Source: an uncultured Methanosarcinales archaeon
GTDB taxonomy: Archaea > Halobacteriota > Methanosarcinia > Methanotrichales > Methanotrichaceae
Assembly: GCA_937864385.1 (NCBI GenBank)
Contig: CALMJN010000136.1
Location: 1-21,914 of the forward strand
Reading direction: 5' to 3'
Length of the DNA stretch: 21,914 bases
Every line of letters begins with the position of its first letter. Position 1 is the stretch's first letter. The notes beneath the pieces were generated by a model, which did not search any database, was not told the DNA's origin, and saw only the letters and a program-made list of their open reading frames with translations. Positions 8,422 through 14,830 of the stretch are shown in pieces. The translations under genes and the position numbers were made by a program.

Positions 8422-8980
8422 TGACGGTGCAACCTCCGGACCAGATGTGTTTCCCTTAAAATCAAACAGAAATTTGAACAAGGGAGATGATGGGGCATAC
8501 TTCAGGAATGTGAGATGGACATATCCAGGATACCGAGAACGATTTCAGCGTCCTAGCCTGTCTCAAGAAAGAATTTTTTGTATTCCACGGAATAATTTGG
8601 ATGGGACCAATCCCAATAGAGTACCTACACCAATGATCCAGAAAGCTAAGCCCCAATCGGAAATCGATATGCTCAAAAACTCATATGTGTTTCGAGAACC
8701 TGATCAAGTTAAATCGTTTCTGTGTGGCAACACTACTCTAAGAAAAATGCTTTCTGCTATGTATTCAAAGATAAGAAAAGAATTTCTCTCAGAAAAGATA
8801 ATTCTTGAGGTCTTTTCGGATTCGCCGGGGTCCAGCGAAAAGGATGTGGTGGTATCGGTAACAACATCTCTTCCAGTAGATGAGGCGATTGAGCGGTTGG
8901 ATAAAGTCGAAGATGTTAGATGGATCAAGGATTCTAGCGATCCTTATGTAAATATATGTGTGAAACTAGAATACCAATAA
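8405..8980 (+). CDS. Hypothetical partner protein of the HEPN cassette
   Basis: The ATG at 8405 is preferred over an upstream TTG at 8375 because AAGGAGAG (8392-8399) precedes it. That gives 191 residues. The N-terminal third is basic, aromatic and apparently poorly ordered. The C-terminal part (from about residue 105) looks like a compact alpha/beta domain: a helix (LRKMLSAMYSKIRKEF), a strand (IILEVFSDSP), a strand (EKDVVVSVTTSLP), a helix (VDEAIERLDKVE) and a final strand (VNICVKLEYQ). I have seen this pattern in small unnamed proteins next to HEPN genes but cannot give a named family. It overlaps the genes on both sides by 17 and 25 nt, indicating translational coupling. A role as cognate partner or antitoxin is an inference. 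Confidence 0.7.
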   Translation: MNRFLDDGATSGPDVFPLKSNRNLNKGDDGAYFRNVRWTYPGYRERFQRPSLSQERIFCIPRNNLDGTNPNRVPTPMIQKAKPQSEIDMLKNSYVFREPDQVKSFLCGNTTLRKMLSAMYSKIRKEFLSEKIILEVFSDSPGSSEKDVVVSVTTSLPVDEAIERLDKVEDVRWIKDSSDPYVNICVKLEYQ

Positions 8981-9378
8981 GCTTTTGCTGGAAACATTAT
9001 TTGGATTTGGCCGAAGATTTGGCCAAGCACGATACGGATGAAGCCAGACTACGGGCTTCAATAAGCAGGGCCTATTATGCTGCATTCTGCAATGCAAGAA
9101 ATTATATGATAAATAAAGATGATAATCAGTTTCCACAAAGACATGACCATCATAAATATCTAGTCAGATATTATAAAGGTGAATTGAATGAAAGCAAATC
9201 GGATGTGGAAGGCATACGATCAAAACTAGGAAAAGATCTGGATATTATGCGTCGTTTTAGAGTCAATGTTGATTATGACGATGATGTACGCAAAATAGGC
9301 AACTTGAGTAAGACAACGGCAGACGTCCTAAAGAGATCAAAGCGCGTGATTTCAGATATAGAACGGGGCGGATTCTAA
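8956..9378 (+). CDS. HEPN-domain protein (UPF0332-like)
   Basis: This 140-residue, all-helical protein belongs to the HEPN superfamily, many members of which are RNases in toxin-antitoxin and defence systems. The evidence is the helix-1 pattern ISRAYYAAFCNARNYM (residues 36-51), the HDHHKYLVRYY segment and the helix-4 segment IMRRFRVNVDYDDD (98-110), which match the 'SRAYYAAF...LR..ADY' pattern of UPF0332-type HEPN proteins. I find no canonical R-x4-6-H catalytic motif; the nearest is R62-H-D-H65-H66. It may therefore be non-catalytic or use other residues. The start overlaps the preceding gene by 25 nt. Its stop codon overlaps the end of a decayed transposase on the other strand. Composition is AT-rich (one 60-nt stretch counted at 30% GC). 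Confidence 0.82.
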   Translation: MCETRIPISFCWKHYLDLAEDLAKHDTDEARLRASISRAYYAAFCNARNYMINKDDNQFPQRHDHHKYLVRYYKGELNESKSDVEGIRSKLGKDLDIMRRFRVNVDYDDDVRKIGNLSKTTADVLKRSKRVISDIERGGF

Positions 9379-9757
9379 GCATCTTTAGTCTCATGTCTTA
9401 TGCTTTGATTTAATAGTTCCATCCATTTATTCTGCGCAGATATTCCTACTCCTGCCGCCTCGGCAGGAGTTGCTCAATCTAGCCCCATATGTGGCCTTAG
9501 GAAGTTGTAATAGATCTGGTTCATGGGAATAATTGGCGTGTCATCTACCTTATCCCTCTCATGATCTTCTCTCGTTCCCTGATGCTGCCATGCATCCTTT
9601 CAAGGACGTTGTTCAAGTTTTCCTGCAAGGCCACATCGGCTATGTGCTTACAGATCTGGTGGTGGTCGTAGAAATCAGCATTAAACGCCTTCTTGTAAGA
9701 CGCCAGGCGCATGACCGCATGATGGTATGATGGCACGATAGAGGCCTGGCCGGGCAT
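9375..9757 (-). pseudogene. Decayed DDE transposase fragment (C-terminal part only)
   Basis: Reading the minus strand gives the C-terminal third of a DDE transposase of a type common in methanogens. The first frame reads ASYKKAFNADFYDHHQ, KHIADVALQEN and NVLERMHGSIREREKIMRG. A one-base deletion near 9549-9553 then shifts the frame. The second frame continues VDDTPIIPMNQIYYNFLRPH, MGLD, an in-frame TGA, then ATPAEAAGVGIS and NKWMELLNQS to a TAG at 9375-9377. There is one frameshift and one internal stop, and the usual TDG before LASYKKAF reads VMR, so a catalytic Asp seems lost. The N-terminal two thirds are missing. The element is inactive and marks an old insertion with later deletion between the HEPN cassette and pstB. 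Confidence 0.85.
9448..9470. repeat. Perfect 10-bp hairpin in the transposase remnant
   Basis: ACTCCTGCCG and CGGCAGGAGT flank a three-nt loop. The hairpin lies about 70 nt after the HEPN stop codon, so it could terminate or stabilise the cassette's transcript, but no T-run follows. It also encodes TPAEAAG of the transposase, so it may simply be an accident of that coding sequence. Confidence 0.55.
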
Positions 9758-9774
9758 GATCGAGAGCAGCCACC

Positions 9775-9836
9775 GAAGGCTATTATATATTAAATATCAC
9801 ATATATATTCCAAAGGGTAAGATCTATATAGCCTTC
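9775..9836. repeat. 9-bp inverted repeat around the pstB promoter region
   Basis: GAAGGCTAT (9775-9783) and ATAGCCTTC (9828-9836) are perfect inverted repeats enclosing 44 bp of very AT-rich sequence. They lie at the ragged 5' end of the transposase remnant and upstream of pstB. The right arm abuts a possible TATA box (TCTATATAG, 9823-9831). Possibilities are an operator, an insertion-element end or chance. Confidence 0.4.
9823..9831 (+). promoter_or_regulatory. Possible TATA box for pstB
   Basis: TCTATATAG is centred about 60 nt before the pstB start, placing transcription near 9852 with a leader of about 35 nt that contains GAGAGG at 9875-9880. Other AT-rich stretches (9782-9810) are alternatives. 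Confidence 0.4.
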
Positions 9837-9887
9837 CATCATCCCGATACAAAAGAGCCACAAAGAATAATTCTGAGAGGATCTGTG

Positions 9888-10634
9888 TTGACATCCAAGA
9901 TAGTCTCCAGGGATGTGAATCTCTGGTACGGGGAAAAGCAGGCTTTGAAGGATATATGCCTGGAAATTCCCGAAAACAAGATTACAGCTCTGATCGGCCC
10001 CTCCGGCTGCGGCAAGTCCACATTTATTCGCTGCCTCAATCGCATGAACGACCTGGTGAACAATATCAGGATCGAGGGTCAAATCCTCTATGATAATATC
10101 GACATCTATGGCAAGGATGTAGATGTGGTGGAACTCCGAAAGAGTATAGGCATGGTATTCCAAAAGCCCAATCCTTTTCCCATGTCTATTTATGATAACG
10201 TGGCCTATGGTCCCAGAATTCACGGCCAGAGGAATATCGATAAGATCGTGGAGAACAGCCTCAAGGACGCCGCCCTCTGGGAGGAGGTAAGCGAGAGGCT
10301 GGATCAACCTGCTCTGGGCCTGTCCGGTGGACAGCAGCAAAGGCTTTGTATTGCCCGCACCCTGGCCATGAAGCCGGACGTTATCTTGTTCGATGAGCCT
10401 TGCAGCGCCCTCGACCCCATCTCCACCGGCAAGATAGAGAGCCTTATGGAGGGCCTAAAGGACAATTACACCCAGGTGATCGTCACTCACAATATGCAGC
10501 AAGCGGCCAGGATCTCAGACTGCACCGCCTTCTTTTTGCTGGGAGAGCTGATCGAGATGGGCGAGACCAAACGCATCTTTGAGATGCCCCAGGAAAAGAG
10601 CACTGAAGATTATATTACCGGAAGAGTCGGCTGA
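9888..10634 (+). CDS. pstB: Phosphate ABC transporter ATP-binding protein PstB
   Basis: PstB is the ATPase that powers high-affinity phosphate import with PstS, PstC and PstA. From the TTG at 9888 it is 248 residues, the usual size. The reading frame extends upstream to 9756, but those codons run through AT-rich promoter sequence and do not resemble PstB. GAGAGG at 9875-9880 fits either TTG 9888 (seven nt) or GTG 9885 (four nt). Motifs are aromatic Y14 in WYGEKQAL, Walker [10 protein letters not shown] (37-45), the Q-loop in [11 protein letters not shown], signature LSGGQQQRL, Walker [14 protein letters not shown] and the switch His in VTHNM. No pstS, pstC or pstA is present upstream; their place is taken by the transposase remnant and HEPN cassette. 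phoU follows after 49 nt. Confidence 0.94.
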   Translation: MTSKIVSRDVNLWYGEKQALKDICLEIPENKITALIGPSGCGKSTFIRCLNRMNDLVNNIRIEGQILYDNIDIYGKDVDVVELRKSIGMVFQKPNPFPMSIYDNVAYGPRIHGQRNIDKIVENSLKDAALWEEVSERLDQPALGLSGGQQQRLCIARTLAMKPDVILFDEPCSALDPISTGKIESLMEGLKDNYTQVIVTHNMQQAARISDCTAFFLLGELIEMGETKRIFEMPQEKSTEDYITGRVG

Positions 10635-10638
10635 AAGC

Positions 10639-10683
10639 GAGAGAGAGAGAGAAATGGCAGGGTTGGTTGGGAAGTGTGGTTAG
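10639..10683 (+). other. GA repeat and 9-codon leader ORF before phoU
   Basis: Seven GA dinucleotides (10639-10652) form a purine-rich, ribosome-binding-like tract directly before an ATG at 10654. That ATG opens a nine-codon frame (MAGLVGKCG) whose TAG at 10681-10683 directly touches the phoU ATG at 10684. This could couple translation of phoU to a leader peptide, or it could be chance. GGGAAG at 10669-10674 is an ordinary alternative ribosome-binding site for phoU. Confidence 0.3.
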
Positions 10684-11343
10684 ATGAGCCCCTATCGAGA
10701 GAGATATCGCAAAGATCTCAATGATCTGAAGATCCTCACCAAAGATCTGGCAGATCGGGTGGGAGAAGCGATCAAAAAGTCGGTGCTGGCGCTGGCCAAT
10801 GGGGATGTCGATCTGGCCCGAGAGGTGGTAAAAGCAGATCAGGAGCTGGATGATCTGAGCCTCAGGATAGAGAATCTATGTATGGAGCTCTTGGCCCTGC
10901 AGCAGCCCATGGCCAAGGACCTGCGGCGCATCGTGGGGATCTTGAAGATTGGCATAGATCTGGAGAGGATCGGAGACCTGGCGGTGGATGTGGCCAGGGT
11001 CACCATGCAGTCTCAGAACAAGATCCAGATAACCAAGCTCGAATTCATCCCTCGTATGGCGGAGATAAATGAGAATATGCTGGATCAGGCCATCCAGGCC
11101 CTCATGGAAAGTGATGCCGATCTGGCCCGACAGGTAACCAAATGGGATTATGAGATCGATAGCCTTTATGTGAAGGCCAGAGACAAGCTGCTCAAGATCA
11201 TCATTGAGAGACCTGAGGTGATCAAGGAGGGGACGGCTCTGCTTATGGTCAACAGGCATCTGGAGCGGGCGGGAGATCACATCTGCAACATCTGTGAGAG
11301 CATAGTCTATATGGTGCAGGCTAAGAGGGAGCACTTAAACTAG
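10684..11343 (+). CDS. phoU: Phosphate transport system regulator PhoU
   Basis: PhoU proteins are all-helical regulators that restrain the Pst transporter and phosphate signalling. The 219-residue protein has two PhoU repeats: ALANGDVDLAREVVKADQELD with RIVGILKIGIDLERIGDLAVD in the first, and ALMESDADLARQVTKWDYEID with LLMVNRHLERAGDHICNICE in the second. The conserved E-R-x-G/A-D metal-binding motifs are intact (LERIGD, LERAGD). It follows pstB and is eight nt before an AbrB-PhoU gene, which makes a three-gene phosphate-regulation operon. Confidence 0.95.
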   Translation: MSPYRERYRKDLNDLKILTKDLADRVGEAIKKSVLALANGDVDLAREVVKADQELDDLSLRIENLCMELLALQQPMAKDLRRIVGILKIGIDLERIGDLAVDVARVTMQSQNKIQITKLEFIPRMAEINENMLDQAIQALMESDADLARQVTKWDYEIDSLYVKARDKLLKIIIERPEVIKEGTALLMVNRHLERAGDHICNICESIVYMVQAKREHLN

Positions 11344-11351
11344 GATCTGAT

Positions 11352-12362
11352 ATGGATACGAGAAAGGTACAGCGGACAGGCAAATCGACATTCATCGTCT
11401 CCCTTCCCAAGAACTGGGCCATCAAGAACGGCATTTCTGCAGGCTCCATCATTTACATCCATCAGGGAGACAACGGGGCCCTGACCCTTTCTACGGATCG
11501 ATCCGAGAGGGATCTTCGGGCTCATCTGGACATAGGCGACAAACTGGGAGAGCCTCTGGTCAGAGACATCATTGGATGCTATGTGGGAGGATACCGGGTC
11601 ATCGAGGTGACTGCCGGTCATATGTCATCCCTGCAGAAGAAGGATCTGCATCAGATCGTCAACAAGCTGATCGGACCGGAGATTTTGGAAGAGACCATCA
11701 ACAAGGTGGTCATTCAGGATCTATTGAGCTCTGAAGAGCTGCAATCGGAGAGGGCACTGCGGAGGATCAAGACTGTGGTCAAGTCCATGATCTCTGATTC
11801 CTTCAGCAGCATTCTGAACAATAACCAGGATCTGGCTATGGATGTCATTGCCCGGGACAATGATGTGGACCGGCTCAACCTTCTCATCTCCCGCCAGTTT
11901 ACCGAGATCCTCAGATCGGGATCGGTGCGGCAGGAAAGCCTCAATCCCATAACTGCCTTCAATTATATGCAGGCCTCATCTAATCTGGAGAGGATAGCCG
12001 ATCACGCTCACCGCATTGCCCACGTCGCCTGTCAGAATGGCTTTCGCCTGCCAGAGGAGCTTAAAGAGGAGCTCACCCGAATGGACTCTCTTCTCTGCAG
12101 CCTTATTGAAGACTCCGTGAATTATTTGGTTCAGACCAATTCCGGCAAGGCCAATGAGCTCATTGACCGGATCAGGGAGGTCAAGAGCCACATCAGTGGT
12201 CTGTCCAACTCCACCCAGAGCAAAGACGGATCCGAGCTTTTGGCCAGGCTGGTTTTAGCGGGCAGCATGGAAAGGATGCTGGACTATATCATGAATATAT
12301 CCGAGCTGACCATTAACCTAAGCCATGCCATGAACTCCAATGAGAGAGCAGCACAATTATAA
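11352..12362 (+). CDS. AbrB/SpoVT-PhoU phosphate uptake regulator
   Basis: This 336-residue protein fuses an N-terminal AbrB/MazE/SpoVT DNA-binding domain (residues 1-46, RKVQRTGKSTFIVSLPKNWA followed by GISAGSIIYI) to a PhoU-like helical region (about 110-330). The helical part shows SDSFSSILNNNQDLAMDVIARDNDVD and ASSNLERIADHAHRIA in the first repeat and a weaker SMERMLDYIMNISE in the second, so the second metal-binding motif is degenerate. Such fusions occur next to pst genes in archaea, where they are thought to couple phosphate status to transcription. Promoter targets cannot be read here. It starts eight nt after phoU and converges on the membrane-protein gene at 12447. Confidence 0.92.
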   Translation: MDTRKVQRTGKSTFIVSLPKNWAIKNGISAGSIIYIHQGDNGALTLSTDRSERDLRAHLDIGDKLGEPLVRDIIGCYVGGYRVIEVTAGHMSSLQKKDLHQIVNKLIGPEILEETINKVVIQDLLSSEELQSERALRRIKTVVKSMISDSFSSILNNNQDLAMDVIARDNDVDRLNLLISRQFTEILRSGSVRQESLNPITAFNYMQASSNLERIADHAHRIAHVACQNGFRLPEELKEELTRMDSLLCSLIEDSVNYLVQTNSGKANELIDRIREVKSHISGLSNSTQSKDGSELLARLVLAGSMERMLDYIMNISELTINLSHAMNSNERAAQL

Positions 12363-12405
12363 TGCCCGGAGCAGTCAGCATGAAGCACCGGCCCCCAAAT
12401 CCCGG

Positions 12406-12421
12406 GCCCGCCGGAGCGGGC
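12406..12421. terminator. GC-rich hairpin between convergent genes
   Basis: GCCCGC and GCGGGC pair around a CGGA loop in the 84-nt gap between the AbrB-PhoU gene and the opposing gene. Only a short mixed stretch (CTCTCTT) follows on the plus strand, so a terminator role is tentative. Confidence 0.35.
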
Positions 12422-12446
12422 ATAACGCTCTCTTAAAGGTTATAAT

Positions 12447-13673
12447 TTAGGCCTTGAGCAGCCTGGCCGTTCCATATATGATAAGGGTGACCATCAGTAT
12501 GGACGAGGCCAGAGCCCCCGGGAACTCCGGTACTATCTCGGTGACGAATGTCAAAACCAATGCCGCAATTAGTGTCAGGAAAATGATGACGGGAACCGCC
12601 TGGATCAATCCCGTCAATGAGAAGTCGTCCATCCTCCCCAAAAGGGCATATCCTGAAGATCGGTTCTCTGTCTCATCGTCCCCGCTGCCTTCATATCCAT
12701 GGCCCAGGCCATATTCTTCACTCTCCACACTCTCCAGAAGATTCAACTCATCCCTCTCTGCCTGATGGATGATCTCCCTGCTCTCGATGTCTGTAAACTG
12801 ACTATAGCCGAGCCTTACCTCCTCCTCGTGAGAGACCTGTTCCTCTTGCCAGACCTGCTCTTCCGCTCTACCCTCCTCTGCAGCTGCCGCCTTGTCTTCT
12901 CTCATTCCCTGCCCCACACCATCCTGCCCGGAAGTGGCTGTGGGCTCCGGACACTCTGATTGGGGCTGGTCTTTCCGGCGGCCTTTATCCACAAAACTAT
13001 CGTCAATGCGGGTGCTATAACGGGGGATGAAGTGCCTCTCTTCGTCTCCCTCCTCTCCGGCCCCATCTTCAGGGCCTTTTGCCGCTCCCCCCGGCCTTTT
13101 CCGGCCCCGGGAGGAGCGATACCTCTCCAGATCAGCATCCATAGAGAAGGATATGGGGCGCTGCTTTTTGCCTCTCTCTTTCTCTATATCCCCGTCGTCC
13201 TCTTCCAGATGCGGCTGGCGTCTCCTTAAATCATCTTCACATTCATGAAAATCCTCATATTCTTCTCTCTCACCATCCTCATCTTCCCCCATGATATCCT
13301 CTCCCCCATCTCCATCCGACAGAATAGCGGGATCATTTAGATCATCAGCAGGATCCTCAGAGTCACAGAGGAGGGTGATGGGGACACGGCTCTCTCTTCC
13401 TCCTGCAGAAAGGATGATCTCGCCATCCAGACGGCTCCTGTCGACGGGCATCCTGGCCAGGACGGGTATGACCTCTTCGTCGGTCACATGATGATCGGGC
13501 TTTTTAAGCCTCACCGCCTTGAATAGAGGATTGCTGGCCTGCAGCGATAAATTGGCCGGTGGGCCATGATTAATCACCTTGAGGTTGAAGATGGTCTCCT
13601 CACCGGGAAGGAGATGGAAGATTATAGGCCGGGCATCCTTTCCCCCGTTATTGATGTGAACCTCATGATCCAT
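12447..13673 (-). CDS. Acidic protein with two C-terminal membrane segments
   Basis: This 408-residue protein has no enzyme motif. The N-terminal 100 residues look like a beta-sandwich (HVx-INNGGKDARP opening, LPGEETIFNLKVINHGPPAN, then VPITL). A long low-complexity linker (about 105-335), very rich in Glu and Asp with basic patches, follows. Two transmembrane helices lie at about 360-377 and 385-402, with a short loop and the C-terminus RLLKA. The layout recalls the haloarchaeal DUF7524 family, but I give that only as a tentative likeness. The start is supported by GGGAG on the minus strand at 13682-13686 and a good TATA box about 40 nt upstream. A tail-anchored surface or membrane scaffold is possible; the function is unknown. 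Confidence 0.75.
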   Translation of the reverse strand: MDHEVHINNGGKDARPIIFHLLPGEETIFNLKVINHGPPANLSLQASNPLFKAVRLKKPDHHVTDEEVIPVLARMPVDRSRLDGEIILSAGGRESRVPITLLCDSEDPADDLNDPAILSDGDGGEDIMGEDEDGEREEYEDFHECEDDLRRRQPHLEEDDGDIEKERGKKQRPISFSMDADLERYRSSRGRKRPGGAAKGPEDGAGEEGDEERHFIPRYSTRIDDSFVDKGRRKDQPQSECPEPTATSGQDGVGQGMREDKAAAAEEGRAEEQVWQEEQVSHEEEVRLGYSQFTDIESREIIHQAERDELNLLESVESEEYGLGHGYEGSGDDETENRSSGYALLGRMDDFSLTGLIQAVPVIIFLTLIAALVLTFVTEIVPEFPGALASSILMVTLIIYGTARLLKA

Positions 13674-13685
13674 TGCCTGCTCTCC

Positions 13686-13700
13686 CTATCTTAGAGATAG
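13686..13700. promoter_or_regulatory. Possible operator palindrome CTATCT-TAG-AGATAG
   Basis: A perfect 6-bp inverted repeat with a 3-nt centre lies between the TATA box (13710-13718) and the start codon of the acidic membrane protein, about where transcription should begin. It is well placed for a repressor or for a 5' hairpin beside the ribosome-binding site. Confidence 0.35.
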
Positions 13701-13709
13701 CATAATATT

Positions 13710-13718
13710 GTATAAATA
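13710..13718 (-). promoter_or_regulatory. TATA box of the acidic membrane-protein gene
   Basis: TATTTATAC on the minus strand lies about 40 nt upstream of the ATG at 13673. With GGGAG at 13682-13686 it gives a normal archaeal promoter and a short leader. Confidence 0.6.
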
Positions 13719-13789
13719 ATTTGCTTGTGGCCCTGATGACGCACCTGCGCCAGCCTGCCCAGTTCCCTTTGATCATCCCGGCCATGACA

Positions 13790-13808
13790 GAGGGATGCTC
13801 AATCCCTC
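13790..13808. repeat. Hairpin at the end of the Trm112-like gene
   Basis: GAGGGAT (13790-13796) and ATCCCTC (13802-13808) form a perfect 7-bp stem with a 5-nt loop across the stop codon of the Trm112-like gene. No T-run follows on the minus strand. It may stabilise or end the operon transcript. Confidence 0.35.
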
Positions 13809-13981
13809 AAATCGGGAGGCAGCATATTGGGAATGCCGTCCTCAATGGGATAGCACTCCCGGCAGGAGGGACAGCAGAGCTTGCCCGTCACTATCTCCGT
13901 CTCATTCTCCTCGAATACCTCGAGCGTCAGATCGCCCTTGCACAGGGGACAGGCCAGTATGTCAAGCAGATCGCGTCTCAT
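13799..13981 (-). CDS. Trm112-like zinc protein
   Basis: This 60-residue protein begins MRRDLLDILACPLCKGDL and carries a second cysteine pair in CPSC before YPIEDGIPNMLP. The C11/C14 and C37/C40 pairs and the YPI-x-DGIP-x-ML ending are the signature of the Trm112/UPF0434 family. These small zinc-binding proteins activate and stabilise methyltransferases that modify tRNA, rRNA and release factor. In archaea Trm112 serves several such enzymes. No methyltransferase gene is adjacent here. It lies 38 nt after the amidohydrolase at the end of the top6 operon. Confidence 0.88.
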   Translation of the reverse strand: MRRDLLDILACPLCKGDLTLEVFEENETEIVTGKLCCPSCRECYPIEDGIPNMLPPDLRD

Positions 13982-14019
13982 GGACCACTATATCCCATAC
14001 CGGAGAAGTAAAAGCTTTG

Positions 14020-14829
14020 CTACTGGAGCGACAGGCCCAGAAGCTCTGCAGCATTGCTAAAGAATATGGCATCCTCTTCCGCATGGGATAGGCCCAGATC
14101 CCGGATGATCTTCGCCGCCCGGCCCGGCTTTTCCCAGGGGTAATCGCTGCCGAATATGACCCTCTCCGGCCCCATATCCAGGATAAGCTCCTTCATCTCT
14201 TCTGTCTCCATATAAAATGAGACATAAGCGGTATCAAAGAAGACGTTCTTTCCCGCCGGCAGAAGATGCCGCCTCACAGCATCCCACATGCGCAGGCCCC
14301 CCAGATGGGCCAGGACCATCTTCAGGTCCGGAAAGCTCGCGGCCAGGGAGGCAAAGCGCTCCGGGGTGCCGTAGACCTCAGGGCGGTCCAGAGGATCCCG
14401 CCCGGCATGAGAGACCAGGATCATGTCCCTTTCCACCAGAGCCTCGCATAGCCTATGGCAGAGTGGATCATCGGGATAGACCTGCTGCAGAAGGGGCATC
14501 ATCTTCACTCCCCTGACCCCCCAGGCCTCCAGCCGATCCAGCTCTTCCTCCAGGCCTTCCATGAAGGGATGGACGGCCCCAAAGGAGGTAAGCTCCTGGT
14601 TTTCTCTGGCTGCCGCCTGAATCCAGTCATTGAGGATCGAAACATCCTGGCAGCCCTTGGCCAGGGGCAGGAGAACGGAACGGGAGACGCCTCCCCACTG
14701 CATCATCTCTCGCAGGTCATCTGGACTTCCGGTTCCCGGCACGGCCACCTTCAGCTTTCTCTTGGCCGCAGGCAGGATCTTGGCCGCCACAGCTTCAGGA
14801 TAGATATGGGTGTGAAAATCGATGATCAA
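14020..14829 (-). CDS. Amidohydrolase-family metal-dependent hydrolase (PF04909 type)
   Basis: This 269-residue TIM-barrel hydrolase has the ordered metal ligands of the amidohydrolase_2 family: DFHTH at residues 4-8 (H6, H8), a His in LVSHAG, a His in LAHLGG and an Asp in FGSDYPW. GVRGVKMMPLLQ is the substrate-side strand. The family includes decarboxylases and lactone or amide hydrolases, and the substrate cannot be assigned. Only one nucleotide separates its ATG from the top6A stop, so it is co-transcribed and probably translationally coupled with the topoisomerase. A functional link to DNA topology is not evident. Confidence 0.85.
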   Translation of the reverse strand: MIIDFHTHIYPEAVAAKILPAAKRKLKVAVPGTGSPDDLREMMQWGGVSRSVLLPLAKGCQDVSILNDWIQAAARENQELTSFGAVHPFMEGLEEELDRLEAWGVRGVKMMPLLQQVYPDDPLCHRLCEALVERDMILVSHAGRDPLDRPEVYGTPERFASLAASFPDLKMVLAHLGGLRMWDAVRRHLLPAGKNVFFDTAYVSFYMETEEMKELILDMGPERVIFGSDYPWEKPGRAAKIIRDLGLSHAEEDAIFFSNAAELLGLSLQ

Positions 14830-14830
14830 T

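Noticed and set aside
9533..9730. Plus-strand 65-codon frame in the transposase region
   Set aside because: It is the antisense shadow of the transposase remnant, which has clear family sequence on the minus strand.
9756..9887. Extended N-terminus of PstB from 9756
   Set aside because: The extra 44 codons translate AT-rich promoter DNA and the transposase boundary; PstB homology begins after the GTG/TTG pair at 9885-9890, which has a ribosome-binding site.
10639..10652. GA dinucleotide run as a phase-variation tract
   Set aside because: It lies in a leader outside any well-supported gene and is short; a role as purine-rich ribosome-binding sequence is simpler.
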